Positions 1 to 8,315 of a DNA stretch of 23,287 nucleotides are shown piece after piece. Under the pieces are notes generated by a model. It had not been told where the DNA came from, searched no databases, and saw only the letters and a list, made by a program, of their open reading frames with translations. Each line of letters opens with the position of its first letter. The first letter of the stretch is position 1. The stretch is from an uncultured Microbacteriaceae bacterium (GTDB taxonomy: Bacteria > Actinomycetota > Actinomycetes > Actinomycetales > Microbacteriaceae). Position numbers and translations under genes: made by a program. The DNA lies in NCBI GenBank assembly GCA_946481135.1, contig CAMLMQ010000023.1, forward strand, positions 1 to 23,287, read 5' to 3'.

Positions 1-1933
1 GGGTGCAGGTCTTGGGTCCGGTGGCGGTGCCGAGCCAGGGCGAGGAGAGCTGCGCATTCAACCAGGGGTCCGACGTTGCGGTGAGTGCAGGGGCTCCGTC
101 GGTGACGGTGATCGTGCCGCCCTGGAAGGTCTGAGAAAAGGTTCCGTTCGGGACGGATCCGGTTGCGGCGGCGACGGGGAACCCGAGGATGCCGTACTCG
201 CGTCCGTACCAGCCCCACCCGGTGACGACGGAGGTCGGGACGGCGGCCACCCCTCCGGCACTCTGCACGACCCATCCGCCCTGGAACGGCTGGTAACAGC
301 CGCTATTGCCGAGGGTGCACGCGCGCGATGCCGTCGCCGTCCCGAGCCACGGCGACGTGAGAATCGCGTTGGTCCACGGATCGCTCGATGCTGTGAGGGC
401 GGGCGTGCCGTCGGTCACGGTGATCGTGCCACCCTGGAACGTCTGCGAGTAGTTGTTCGTCCGGGGGTCGGCGGACGGCAGACCTGTGGGCAGCCCGAGC
501 GGTCCGCCCTCCCGGCCATACCATCCCCATGCCGTGAGGACCGCAGTCGGGACGAAGTGCGAGATCGCGCCGTGCTCGACGATCCAGCCCCCGGCGAACT
601 CCTGCCGGCAGGCGCCGTTGGCCATCCCGACGCACGTGCGGTCGGAGGTGGGGGTGCCGATCGGTCCCAGATCCCGGCCCCAGCCTGACCAGACCTCTCG
701 GATCGAGCCGAGGATGACCGTGGTCCGCTCGCCGAACGTGACGATCCAGCCTCCGGTGAACTCTTGGCGACAACCGTCGGCCGTCATGTTGTCGCAGCGA
801 CGTTCGGTTGTCGGATAGCCGAGCGGGCCGCCTTCGCGGCCGTACCACCCCCACTGCTGTGCGTACGCGGTCGGGACCCCCGCGGCCGCAGTGCTGTAGC
901 TCCCGGCGACGACTCCGCCCTGGAACGTCTGCACGCAACCGCTGTCTGGCCGGCCGCACAACATGGCCGATGTCGCGTAGCCCAGCCACGCGCTATTGGC
1001 GGCGTAGTAGTCGCGGAAGTACACCCCTACGTTGGGCCCCCGGACGGTGCCGAACCAGTCGGAGTAGTAGCTGTAGAAGTTGCGATTGCCGTACGACGAG
1101 CACGGGTCTCCCGTGCTGTAGCTGGTCGCGAGCGCCGCCGGGTTAGGCGTGTAGGGCGTGTAGACGTAGAGCGCATGCGTTGCTTGGTTCTCGACGAACA
1201 CCGGGGTCGTCCCGCAGCGGGCGGCATCGGGGTGGTACTGGATGGCGCTTGTCGTCCCTACGGCGTAACGAAGGTCGAATCGCGTCGGGTAGTCCGTCCC
1301 GGGACCCGTCCCCGGGGGTTGCGTGTACCGCTTGAGCAGGAACGCCCCGTAGTGGACCTGGTCGAAGAACCCGTAGTAGTCGGCATCGCACGGAGCGGTG
1401 TCGGGGCAACCAGCGCCCATCGCCGCGCGGTACCTGCCGGCGCTCGGCGACGTGTGCGTGACGAGCCCTTGCTCCTTCTGAAGAATCACGAGGATGACCT
1501 TCGGGCTCACTCCGCACGCTTGGGCGACCTTGAAGATGATGCGCGCAGCTGTCTCGTTCGGTGCTCCCGTATACGTCCCGCACATCGGTGAGGCCGGAAT
1601 CGTGCGCGTGGTCTGCGTGTACGACTTCAAGCACGTGTATCCGGCGGCGCACGTCCCGCCCTTCGCGTTCAGAAACGCCTGGATCTCCGCTTCTGTCATC
1701 GCGGAGGCGTCCCAGAAGAGGGAGTCGTCGATGATATTCCCTGCCCGGAATCCGCTCATGTCCGCGAGTCGAGCGGTCGGAACCTTCTCCGCCGCGGTGG
1801 CGGTCGCAGACGCGGCCACGGAGACCTGGGCGTTCGCGCTCGGCGGGGGAGCCGTAAGGCCGGCGACGACCGCGACCATCGCGAGCAGCGCGATGGCGGC
1901 CCGGTGGGCGGTACGAGGCACGTGGAGCAGCAC
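1..1933 (-). CDS. Secreted LGFP-repeat surface protein (3' end beyond window)
   Basis: The minus frame stays open from a GTG at 1933 to the window edge (about 644 codons, no stop seen). An in-frame TAG lies just upstream of the GTG, which fixes the N-terminus within a few codons; GTG at 1921 is the only close alternative. Residues 1-35 form a signal peptide: a basic start, a hydrophobic stretch AAIALLAMVAVVAGL, and a likely cut after ANA. Residues 59-205 form a Cys-containing domain with the motif QKEQGL (152-157). Its helix and single Glu recall lysozyme-like folds, but catalysis is not shown. From about residue 300 there are LGFP-type repeats: GWYGREGGPLGYP, GWGRDLGPIGTP, GWYGREGGPLGLP and GWYGREYGILGFP, alternating with FQGG or FTGG blocks. 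In actinobacteria LGFP repeats occur in secreted wall-associated proteins. The location beside a polysaccharide locus fits binding or trimming of the cell wall or its glycopolymer; that role is inferred. It has its own promoter-like element. Confidence 0.88.
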   Translation of the reverse strand, partial: MLLHVPRTAHRAAIALLAMVAVVAGLTAPPPSANAQVSVAASATATAAEKVPTARLADMSGFRAGNIIDDSLFWDASAMTEAEIQAFLNAKGGTCAAGYTCLKSYTQTTRTIPASPMCGTYTGAPNETAARIIFKVAQACGVSPKVILVILQKEQGLVTHTSPSAGRYRAAMGAGCPDTAPCDADYYGFFDQVHYGAFLLKRYTQPPGTGPGTDYPTRFDLRYAVGTTSAIQYHPDAARCGTTPVFVENQATHALYVYTPYTPNPAALATSYSTGDPCSSYGNRNFYSYYSDWFGTVRGPNVGVYFRDYYAANSAWLGYATSAMLCGRPDSGCVQTFQGGVVAGSYSTAAAGVPTAYAQQWGWYGREGGPLGYPTTERRCDNMTADGCRQEFTGGWIVTFGERTTVILGSIREVWSGWGRDLGPIGTPTSDRTCVGMANGACRQEFAGGWIVEHGAISHFVPTAVLTAWGWYGREGGPLGLPTGLPSADPRTNNYSQTFQGGTITVTDGTPALTASSDPWTNAILTSPWLGTATASRACTLGNSGCYQPFQGGWVVQSAGGVAAVPTSVVTGWGWYGREYGILGFPVAAATGSVPNGTFSQTFQGGTITVTDGAPALTATSDPWLNAQLSSPWLGTATGPKTCT

Positions 1934-1939
1934 GGTTCG

Positions 1940-1945
1940 ACTCTA
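1940..1945 (-). promoter_or_regulatory. Putative -10 box, leaderless LGFP gene
   Basis: Minus-strand TAGAGT ends 6 nt before the GTG at 1933. There is no convincing Shine-Dalgarno sequence, and the same TAGNNT plus 6-7 nt arrangement occurs at several other starts here. This suggests transcription begins at or very near the start codon. No clear -35 hexamer was seen. Confidence 0.4.
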
Positions 1946-1995
1946 CGTCCGACCGGCCGCGAGCTGTGGAGGCGTGACGGCCCGGTCCGCGGGTA

Positions 1996-2811
1996 TCAGA
2001 GGCGCGCGGAGACCCGCGTGGGCGGCGTGAACCCGAGCGTCCTGCGCAACAGGGTGACATCGGCGACGCTGATGGAGGGGCGCTCGAGGGGAGGCGACGT
2101 CCGACGGGGCGGTTCTCCGAGGAGTCCGAGCAGTTCGAGATTACCGATCCCCACCCCCGTGCCGACGTTGATCACCGGTGGCATCCGCGGGGCCTTGAGC
2201 AGGGCGACGACAACTCGCGCGACGTCGTCGGCGTGCACGTAGTCGCGGACGAAGTCGTCGGTCTCGTGAACCGAGGGAGGCGGACCCCCGGCTGCGGCCG
2301 CGCGAAGACGACTGATCAGAGAATGAGGGAATCCCTCGCCGTGGACGTTGAAGATCCGGAGCGCGGTGGACGCGCCCGGTAGTGCGGCGAGGACTTCCTC
2401 GGTCGCGAGTTTCAGACGGGCGTACGGGGTGGGTGCAGGGGTCGCCGAGTCCTCTCTCCGAGGTGTCGGCTCGTCGGTGCCGTAGACGGCCGCCGACGAT
2501 GCGAAGAGGATTCGGGACGCCCCGCCATCCTGCGCCGCCGCCACGAGATCGCCGACGGCAGCAGCAGCTCGGCGGATCGTGTCAGCCGGATCATCCTGCG
2601 GAAGGTCGGGGCGGGCGAGGAGGACGACCGCGTCGGGGCGCACCCGCTCGACGAGGACTCGTGCGGCGCCCGGCACACCGAGGTCCAGCGGCTCGGTCCC
2701 GCCTCCGCCGCTGCGGCTTGTCCCGCGGACGTCGTAGCCCGCCACCCGGAGCGCACCGCCGATCGTCGACCCGAGCGGACTCCGCGCCCCGACCAGCAGG
2801 AGGCGTGTCAT
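1996..2811 (-). CDS. NAD-dependent epimerase/dehydratase (extended SDR)
   Basis: This 271-residue protein has an extended short-chain dehydrogenase fold. The N-terminal Rossmann loop is GARSPLG (8-14), a slightly altered GxxGxxG. SSAAVYG (105-111) holds the catalytic Ser, and YARLK (Tyr130, Lys134) is the YxxxK pair. RDYVHADDVAR in the C-terminal half is typical of nucleotide-sugar epimerases and reductases. Its ATG overlaps the stop of the upstream dehydratase gene (ATGA at 2808-2811), so the two are translationally coupled. It probably reduces or epimerises the 4-keto sugar made by that dehydratase, much as WbjC/FnlB- or UDP-QuiNAc-reductase-type enzymes do. The exact substrate cannot be read from sequence. 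At 271 aa it is shorter than most epimerases (310-340 aa), which fits a reductase better than a GalE-type epimerase. Confidence 0.85.
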   Translation of the reverse strand: MTRLLLVGARSPLGSTIGGALRVAGYDVRGTSRSGGGGTEPLDLGVPGAARVLVERVRPDAVVLLARPDLPQDDPADTIRRAAAAVGDLVAAAQDGGASRILFASSAAVYGTDEPTPRREDSATPAPTPYARLKLATEEVLAALPGASTALRIFNVHGEGFPHSLISRLRAAAAGGPPPSVHETDDFVRDYVHADDVARVVVALLKAPRMPPVINVGTGVGIGNLELLGLLGEPPRRTSPPLERPSISVADVTLLRRTLGFTPPTRVSARL

Positions 2812-4205
2812 TGAATCGCGGAGAACCCGAAGCGGCGCATCTCAGCCTTGAGCTCGTCGTCGCCGATCGTGTATCCGCGAGTACGCGGAAGCAGGTCTTC
2901 GACCCAGGCGAGAGTCGCGCCAGGGGCCTGCTCGTCGCGCTCGGTGACGACGAAGATCTTCGGGTGGGTCGTCGAGTCGACGGCGCTCGTCTCATAGCTG
3001 AGCTCCTCGTACATCTTCTCGCCCGGCCTCAGGCCGATCACGTCGATACCGAGGCTCGGATTGACGGCCGCGATGAGGCCCTGCGCGAGGTCGAAGACGC
3101 GGATCGGGTTGCCCATGTCGAGGACGAACAGGTCGCCCTGCGAGCCGCGCGACGCGGTCTGGATGACGAGTTGCGCGGCCTCGTCGATCGTCATGAAGTA
3201 CCGAGTCACGTCGGGGTGCGTGACGGTGAGGTTGCGCCCCTGGCGGAGTTGACTGCGAAACGTCTGCATCACGCTGCCTTCACTCTCCAGGACGTTGCCG
3301 AACCGCACGGCGGTGAACTTCGTGGCCGGGCCGCGCGCCGCGAGATCGCGCAGCAGCAACTCGCCGATGCGCTTGGTCGCACCCATGACGTTGGTCGGGT
3401 GGACGGCCTTGTCTGTCGAGACGTTCACGACCCGCTCCACACCGGCTGCCGCCGCCTGACTGAGCGTATTGAGCGTGCCCCAGACGTTGTTGTTGAATGC
3501 CTCGACGGCGTTGGCCTGCATGAGCGGGACGTGCTTGTACGCGGCGACATGGAAGAGGATGTCAGGACGGTGCCGGTCCAGCAGCTGGCCGATGCGCGCC
3601 TCCGACTGAACGTCGCCGATTTCGAGCCGGTAGTTCGCGATGTCGGCGAGCGACTGCCCCAAGTGGAAGATGGAGCTCTCGGACCGGTCGACGCACACGA
3701 CGAATTCGGGGTCGAGCATGTGGAGCTGGGTGGCCAGGCGCGAGCCGATCGAGCCGGCGGCGCCGGTGACCATGACGCGGCGGCCGGCGATGGCTTCGCG
3801 GGCGTCGACCATGTCGTGTTTGATCGGGGCCCTCCCGACCATGTCGAGAACGTCGATGTCGGTGAGGTCGGAGACGGACACGCGTTCCCGCGAGACGACG
3901 CGGTACGTGCGCGGGATGATCGCGAGCTCGACGCGGTCGCGGGGGGTGTCCATGACGAACGCCCGCAGCACGTCGGCGGAGGCGGACGGGATCGCGAAGT
4001 AGACAACATCGACGGCCTCGCGGTCGGCGAGCGCGGCGACCTCCGACAGTCGGCCCAGGATGTCGGGACCGACCTGGGTGTCGTCGAGAAAGCCGACGAC
4101 GACATCGCCCGAGGCGTCGACGTCCGCGGCGAGGCTTCGCCCGGCCGTGCCGGCACCGGCGATGAGCACCCGCTTCGCCCGCGGCGAGGTCGAGTCGTTT
4201 CGCAT
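2808..4205 (-). CDS. Nucleotide-sugar 4,6-dehydratase, CapD/WbpM/PglF type, soluble form
   Basis: A 465-residue polysaccharide biosynthesis protein. An N-terminal CoA-binding-like Rossmann domain has GAGTAG (17-22). The catalytic SDR domain follows, with NAD loop TGAAGSIG (147-154), AAYKHVPLM (221-229) and STDKAVHPTNVMGATKR (263-279). In this family the usual YxxxK tyrosine is replaced by Met (Met274 with Lys278) and catalysis uses the Asp265-Lys266 pair; all are present. Family members convert UDP-GlcNAc to a UDP-4-keto-6-deoxy-HexNAc. The full-length form has about four N-terminal membrane helices; they are absent here, since the protein begins directly with a short polar stretch and the first Rossmann strand. 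GGAG lies 4 nt before ATG 4205, supporting this start. It is the first gene of an operon with the SDR at 1996-2811 and is divergent from the glycosyltransferase reading frame at 4298. Confidence 0.92.
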   Translation of the reverse strand: MRNDSTSPRAKRVLIAGAGTAGRSLAADVDASGDVVVGFLDDTQVGPDILGRLSEVAALADREAVDVVYFAIPSASADVLRAFVMDTPRDRVELAIIPRTYRVVSRERVSVSDLTDIDVLDMVGRAPIKHDMVDAREAIAGRRVMVTGAAGSIGSRLATQLHMLDPEFVVCVDRSESSIFHLGQSLADIANYRLEIGDVQSEARIGQLLDRHRPDILFHVAAYKHVPLMQANAVEAFNNNVWGTLNTLSQAAAAGVERVVNVSTDKAVHPTNVMGATKRIGELLLRDLAARGPATKFTAVRFGNVLESEGSVMQTFRSQLRQGRNLTVTHPDVTRYFMTIDEAAQLVIQTASRGSQGDLFVLDMGNPIRVFDLAQGLIAAVNPSLGIDVIGLRPGEKMYEELSYETSAVDSTTHPKIFVVTERDEQAPGATLAWVEDLLPRTRGYTIGDDELKAEMRRFGFSAIQ

Positions 4206-4297
4206 GCATCTCCGTTCCTGGGGACCGTGGCCGCCTCCATGGTAGTTCGGGCTCGCTAGGCTGAGTCTGCTCGGCCACCGACCGGATCCCGAGGCTC
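4206..4297. promoter_or_regulatory. Divergent promoter region
   Basis: A 92-bp gap separates the minus-strand dehydratase from the plus-strand glycosyltransferase frame. The plus strand has a -10-like TAGGCT at 4257-4262 and GAGG at 4291-4294 before ATG 4298. The minus strand has a weaker TACCAT (4244-4239) and GGAG (4213-4210) before ATG 4205. No -35 box or operator palindrome is evident. Confidence 0.35.
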
Positions 4298-5785
4298 ATG
4301 AACCACCACCCGCCGCACCGTCGACTGCTCGTCGTCGCGACCGACCACGGAGCGCCGTTCGACCTTGATCGGTGGACCGCCGCGCTTGTCGCCGCGCTCG
4401 CCGCGCTGCCCGGTGTCACGTGGCGGATCGTCGTCCTCGGCCCCGACGGCGGCGATCCGGAGGTCTTATAGCGCGCACCCCGCGCTGCCTCCGACGCAGG
4501 CGGCCCGCTCGTAGTCCTCGACCGGGATGCGGTCGGCGCGCAGCGCGCGACAGCCGACCTGATGCTGGAGCTCGACCGAGACGTGCTCGTGCTGCCATCG
4601 ACGCTCGCCCGTCTCGTCGCGGCGCGCGACTCGAGCGGGACCGCGGTCGCAGCACGCGTCCTGCCGTTCGACGACACCGGCGCGAGTGACCGCGGGTGCC
4701 GTCTCTCAACCCCGGGTGACGGGGAGCGGACCGCCGTGCGCGCCGAGGCCGTCGCGTTCCGGGCGGTCGCCTCGCCCGGGCCGATCGTGGCGGCGGATGG
4801 GCGCGGGTCGCTCCTCGAGCGGGCGAGCGAAGCCGTCTCCCACGAGGGAGCCGCCGTTGTCTCCGCGGCTCTCGACTCGGGGGCCGGTCTCCTTCTCTCG
4901 GTCGTCATGCGCACCCAGGTCCGGCGGCCGGAGGCGATCCGGGACGCCCTGCTCTGCCTCGCTGGCCAGCGGGACGGTCGCTTCGAGTTGCTGATCGTGG
5001 CCCACGACGTCGATGACGCGAACGCCGAGGCTTCACTCGCCGAGCAGCCCGCATGGCTGAGGGATCGTGCTCAGGTGCTGCGCGCCGAGGGAGGCACCCG
5101 ATCCCGGCCCTTGAATGTGGGTTTCCGTGCCGCCCGGGGAAGTCACGTCGCGGTTCTCGACGACGACGACATCGTCTCGGCCGACTGGGTCGCCGACCTC
5201 CTTGCGGGCGCCCAAGCCGCTCCGCATCGTCTCATCCGAACGGTGGTCGGGGTGCAGCGGGTTGCACCCGCCGACTGGCCAGACGGTCCCGGACAGGTCG
5301 CGCTCGACGACGTGTCGACGCCGTATCCGGCGCAGTTCGACCTCGCCGACCACCTGCGCGTCAATATGACGCCGTTCATGGCTTTCGCGTTCCCTCGCCG
5401 GGCTCTGGAGCACATCGGCGGCGCTGACGAGCGGCTCGAGGTGTGCGAAGACTGGGACCTCGTCCTGCGCTGCGCCGTGATGCTGGGTGTCGTCGACGTC
5501 CCTCGACTCACCGCCGTCTACAGGCGCTGGACGTCATCCGACGACTCGTACTCGCTCCACGACTCCGACGTGTGGGAGCGCGACATGGCGCGAGTGCGCA
5601 GCAAGCTCGACGCGATGCCGATCCTGATGCCCGAGGGCTCCGCGACTATGCTCGCCGAGCTTTCATCGCGAAGAGGCGACGGCGTGGTACTCGACGCCGT
5701 TTATGCGAGCAGGAGCTGGCGGATTACAGCCCCGCTCCGCGCGCTCTCGCTGTGGTTCGCACGACGGGGGGCGCGGGACATCTGA
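4298..5785 (+). pseudogene. GT2 glycosyltransferase interrupted by in-frame TAG
   Basis: From ATG 4298 the frame encodes 57 residues (MNHHPPHRRLLVVATDHG...) and stops at TAG 4469-4471. The same frame then continues without another stop to TGA 5783-5785. Sequence just after the TAG (GGPLVVLDRDAVGAQRATAD...) looks like normal protein, so one gene of about 495 codons was probably broken by a nonsense change or a sequencing error. An in-frame ATG at 4562 would give a 407-residue product, but no ribosome site precedes it. The C-terminal half is a GT-A/GT2 domain: SVVMRTQVRRPEAIRDALLC starts the fold, VLDDDDIV carries the DxD metal site, and CEDWDLVLR matches the acceptor-side ED motif of GT2 enzymes. 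If active it would add a sugar from a nucleotide donor to the lipid-linked repeat unit in the cytoplasm. The truncated product keeps the DxD domain, so residual activity is possible. Confidence 0.72.
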
Positions 5786-5807
5786 CCGACGCGTTGAGGC
5801 GCGCGGG

Positions 5808-5813
5808 TAGGAT
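5808..5813 (+). promoter_or_regulatory. Putative -10 box of the two-domain glycosyltransferase gene
   Basis: TAGGAT lies 30 nt before ATG 5844. Unlike the leaderless cases here, a ribosome site (GAAAGGG, 5832-5838) follows it, implying a short leader of about 23 nt. The element sits just after the stop codon of the interrupted glycosyltransferase. Confidence 0.35.
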
Positions 5814-5843
5814 GGGACGTTCGTCCGGACAGAAAGGGACGTG

Positions 5844-8315
5844 ATGCCGGGCATCCGCTCTGGGACGGTTTCCGTCATCCTCGTCAACTTCCGCGGGACG
5901 GACGACACTCTCGAGGCGATCACGTACCTCGCAGAGCTGGACTGGCCGCCGGACCGGCTCGAGATCGTCGTCGTCGAGAACGCGTCGGGTGACGACAGCG
6001 TCGAGCGGATCCGTCGCGCCGCCCCCCATGTGCGACTGGTCGTTTCGCCGACCAACGACGGCTTCGCCGGGGGCTGCAATCGCGGAGTGGAGTCGTCCAC
6101 CGGCGAGTTCGTGGCGTTCCTCAATAACGACGCGCGACCTGACACGGGGTGGGTCCGTGCCGCAGTCGAGCGCTTCGTGACGGACGAGGATATCGGTGCC
6201 GTCGCGAGCCGCGTGCTCGACTGGGACGGCGAACTCGTCGACTACATCGGCTCGGCGATGACCTGGTTCGGAATGGGCTACAAGCCATTCACGGGACAGC
6301 CGGTGCCCAAGACACCAGACGTGGCGCGCGACGTACTTTTCGGCACGGGGTCCGCGATGTTCGTCAGGCGCTCGGTGTACGACGCGCTCGGCGGGTTCGA
6401 TGAGCGCTACTTCATGTTCTTCGAGGACGTCGACTTCGGCTGGCGGCTGAATCTCCGGGGGTGGCGGTTCGCCTACGAGCCCTCGTCGCTCGCCTTCCAT
6501 AAGCATCACGCTTCGATGAGCGCCTTCGGCTCGCACGCCGAGACCTATCTTCTTGAACGCAACGCGCTCTACACCTTGTACAAGAACCTCGAGCACGACG
6601 CCCTGCGGGAGGTCCTCCCCGCCACGATGCAGCTGTCGATGCGCCGCGCCGTCACCCGCGCGCACCTCGACTCCGCGTCGTTCGACCTGCGGGCCGGTGG
6701 CGGCGGAGCGGAGCCCGATCAGTCCATCTCCAAGCAGGTCGTGGCGGCGGTGTTCGCCGTCGACCAGTTCACCGACCATCTTCCGGATCTGCGCAAGGCC
6801 CGCGCTGAGGTGCAGGCCAGCCGCGTCGTCTCCGATGCCATGCTCTGGCGCCTCTTCGATCTCGTCGACGCGCCCGTTCTCCGCGACCGCCCATACCTCG
6901 AGGGGTACGAGAAGATCGTCGCCGAGTTCGACGTCACGGCGCCCCGGGCGAAGCGGCGTGTCCTGATCGTGACGGGCGACCCGATTGGTCGCAAGCTGGC
7001 CGGACCCGCGATCCGCGCGTGGAACATGGCCGAGCAGCTCGCCGCCGACTCGGAGGTGACGCTCGTCAGTCTCACCGGCGTCGAGGAGGGAACCGATGCG
7101 CCATTCGGACTCGTCTCCGTGGCACCCGGCGATGACCGAGCCTTCGCTCCGCTCGAGCGGTGGGCCGACGTGGTGGTCTTCCAAGGACATGCGATGGCGG
7201 TCTTCGACTCCCTGCGGCGGAGCACGAAGATCCTGGTGGCCGACATATACGACCCGATGCATCTCGAGCAGCTCGAGCAGGGCCGCGAACTCCCGATCGC
7301 TCGGTGGCGTCGACAGGTAGGCGACGCCACCGACGTCCTCAACGAGCAGCTCCGGCGTGCCGACTTCTTCCTCTGTGCGTCCGATCGACAGCGGATGTTC
7401 TGGCTCGGGCAGCTCGCGGGTCTCGGCCGCGTCAACCCCGACACGTATCTGGGCGACCCCGATCTCGAGGGACTGCTCGACGTCGTACCGTTTGGGCTGC
7501 CGTCGAAGCCTCCCGTCCACGAGCGCGACGTGCTCAAAGGGGTGGTCCCGGGAATCGGCTCCGACGACAAGGTGCTCCTCTGGGGCGGCGGCCTCTACAA
7601 CTGGTTCGACCCGGCCACGCTGATCCGCGCGGTCGCTCGACTCTCTGAACGCCGACACGGGGTCCGGCTCTTCTTCCAGGGCACGAAGCACCCGCATCCG
7701 GGCGTCCCCGAGATGGCCGTCGTCGCGCAGTCGCGAGCGCTCGCCGACGAGCTCGGCGTTCTCGACCGCTCCGTGTTCTTCAATGACTCGTGGGTCGACT
7801 ACGCGGATCGCCAGAACTACTTGACTGAAGCCGACGCGGGGGTGAGTACGCACTTCTCACACGTCGAGACGACCTTCTCATTCCGGACTCGGATTCTCGA
7901 CTACTTGTGGGCCGGGCTGCCGATGGTCGTGACCGCCGGCGACCACTTCGCCGACCTCGTCCGCGCCGAGGGACTCGGGATCGTCGTCGACGCGGAAGAC
8001 GTCGATCAGCTCGCCGACGCCCTCGAGACGGTGTTGTTCGACGAGTCGTTCGCGGCGGGCGCCCGCGAGAACATCCGACGGGTGCGGCAGCGCTACGTCT
8101 GGGAACGCGTCCTCGCGCCGCTCGTGAACTTCGTCGCCGAGGCGCGACACGCACGGGACAACGGGGCCATCGCCGCCGGTCGCCTTCCGGCACGACCGAC
8201 ACGACGCCCGTCGTTCGGCATCCGCCACGACGTCGGACGAGCCGTCTTCTACTTGCGCACGGCCGGTCCGCGGGTCGTGTGGGAGAAGGTCGCCCGACGT
8301 CTGCGACGCCGATGA
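5844..8315 (+). CDS. Two-domain glycosyltransferase, GT2 plus GT4
   Basis: An 823-residue protein. ATG 5844 is preferred over GTG 5841 because GAAAGGG lies 5 nt before the ATG but only 2 nt before the GTG. Residues 8-280 form a GT2 domain of the rhamnosyltransferase/WbbL kind: VSVILVNFRG, VVVENASGDDS, NDGFAGGCNRG, the metal-binding NND (94-96) and the acceptor-side motif FFEDVDFGWR. From about residue 372 a second domain begins with RVLIVTGDPIGRKLAGPAIR and reads as a GT-B/GT4 transferase: GGGLYNWFDPATLIRA is a typical donor-domain start, and a DYLWAGLPMVV motif follows later. One protein may therefore add two successive sugars to the lipid-linked intermediate. The stop overlaps the next gene's ATG (ATGA), so the two are co-translated. 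Substrates cannot be assigned. Confidence 0.92.
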   Translation: MPGIRSGTVSVILVNFRGTDDTLEAITYLAELDWPPDRLEIVVVENASGDDSVERIRRAAPHVRLVVSPTNDGFAGGCNRGVESSTGEFVAFLNNDARPDTGWVRAAVERFVTDEDIGAVASRVLDWDGELVDYIGSAMTWFGMGYKPFTGQPVPKTPDVARDVLFGTGSAMFVRRSVYDALGGFDERYFMFFEDVDFGWRLNLRGWRFAYEPSSLAFHKHHASMSAFGSHAETYLLERNALYTLYKNLEHDALREVLPATMQLSMRRAVTRAHLDSASFDLRAGGGGAEPDQSISKQVVAAVFAVDQFTDHLPDLRKARAEVQASRVVSDAMLWRLFDLVDAPVLRDRPYLEGYEKIVAEFDVTAPRAKRRVLIVTGDPIGRKLAGPAIRAWNMAEQLAADSEVTLVSLTGVEEGTDAPFGLVSVAPGDDRAFAPLERWADVVVFQGHAMAVFDSLRRSTKILVADIYDPMHLEQLEQGRELPIARWRRQVGDATDVLNEQLRRADFFLCASDRQRMFWLGQLAGLGRVNPDTYLGDPDLEGLLDVVPFGLPSKPPVHERDVLKGVVPGIGSDDKVLLWGGGLYNWFDPATLIRAVARLSERRHGVRLFFQGTKHPHPGVPEMAVVAQSRALADELGVLDRSVFFNDSWVDYADRQNYLTEADAGVSTHFSHVETTFSFRTRILDYLWAGLPMVVTAGDHFADLVRAEGLGIVVDAEDVDQLADALETVLFDESFAAGARENIRRVRQRYVWERVLAPLVNFVAEARHARDNGAIAAGRLPARPTRRPSFGIRHDVGRAVFYLRTAGPRVVWEKVARRLRRR

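Noticed and set aside
303..2060. Minus-strand open frames at 303-989 and 1143-2060 as separate genes
   Set aside because: They are other-frame shadows. The frame with a signal peptide, Cys-containing domain and LGFP repeats runs uninterrupted through both.
2382..4259. 625-codon plus-strand open frame
   Set aside because: Arg/Asp-rich antisense shadow of the CapD-type dehydratase and SDR genes, with no family motifs.
5724..7853. 709-codon minus-strand open frame
   Set aside because: Antisense to the GT2-GT4 gene, whose motifs are clear. High GC keeps the reverse frame open.
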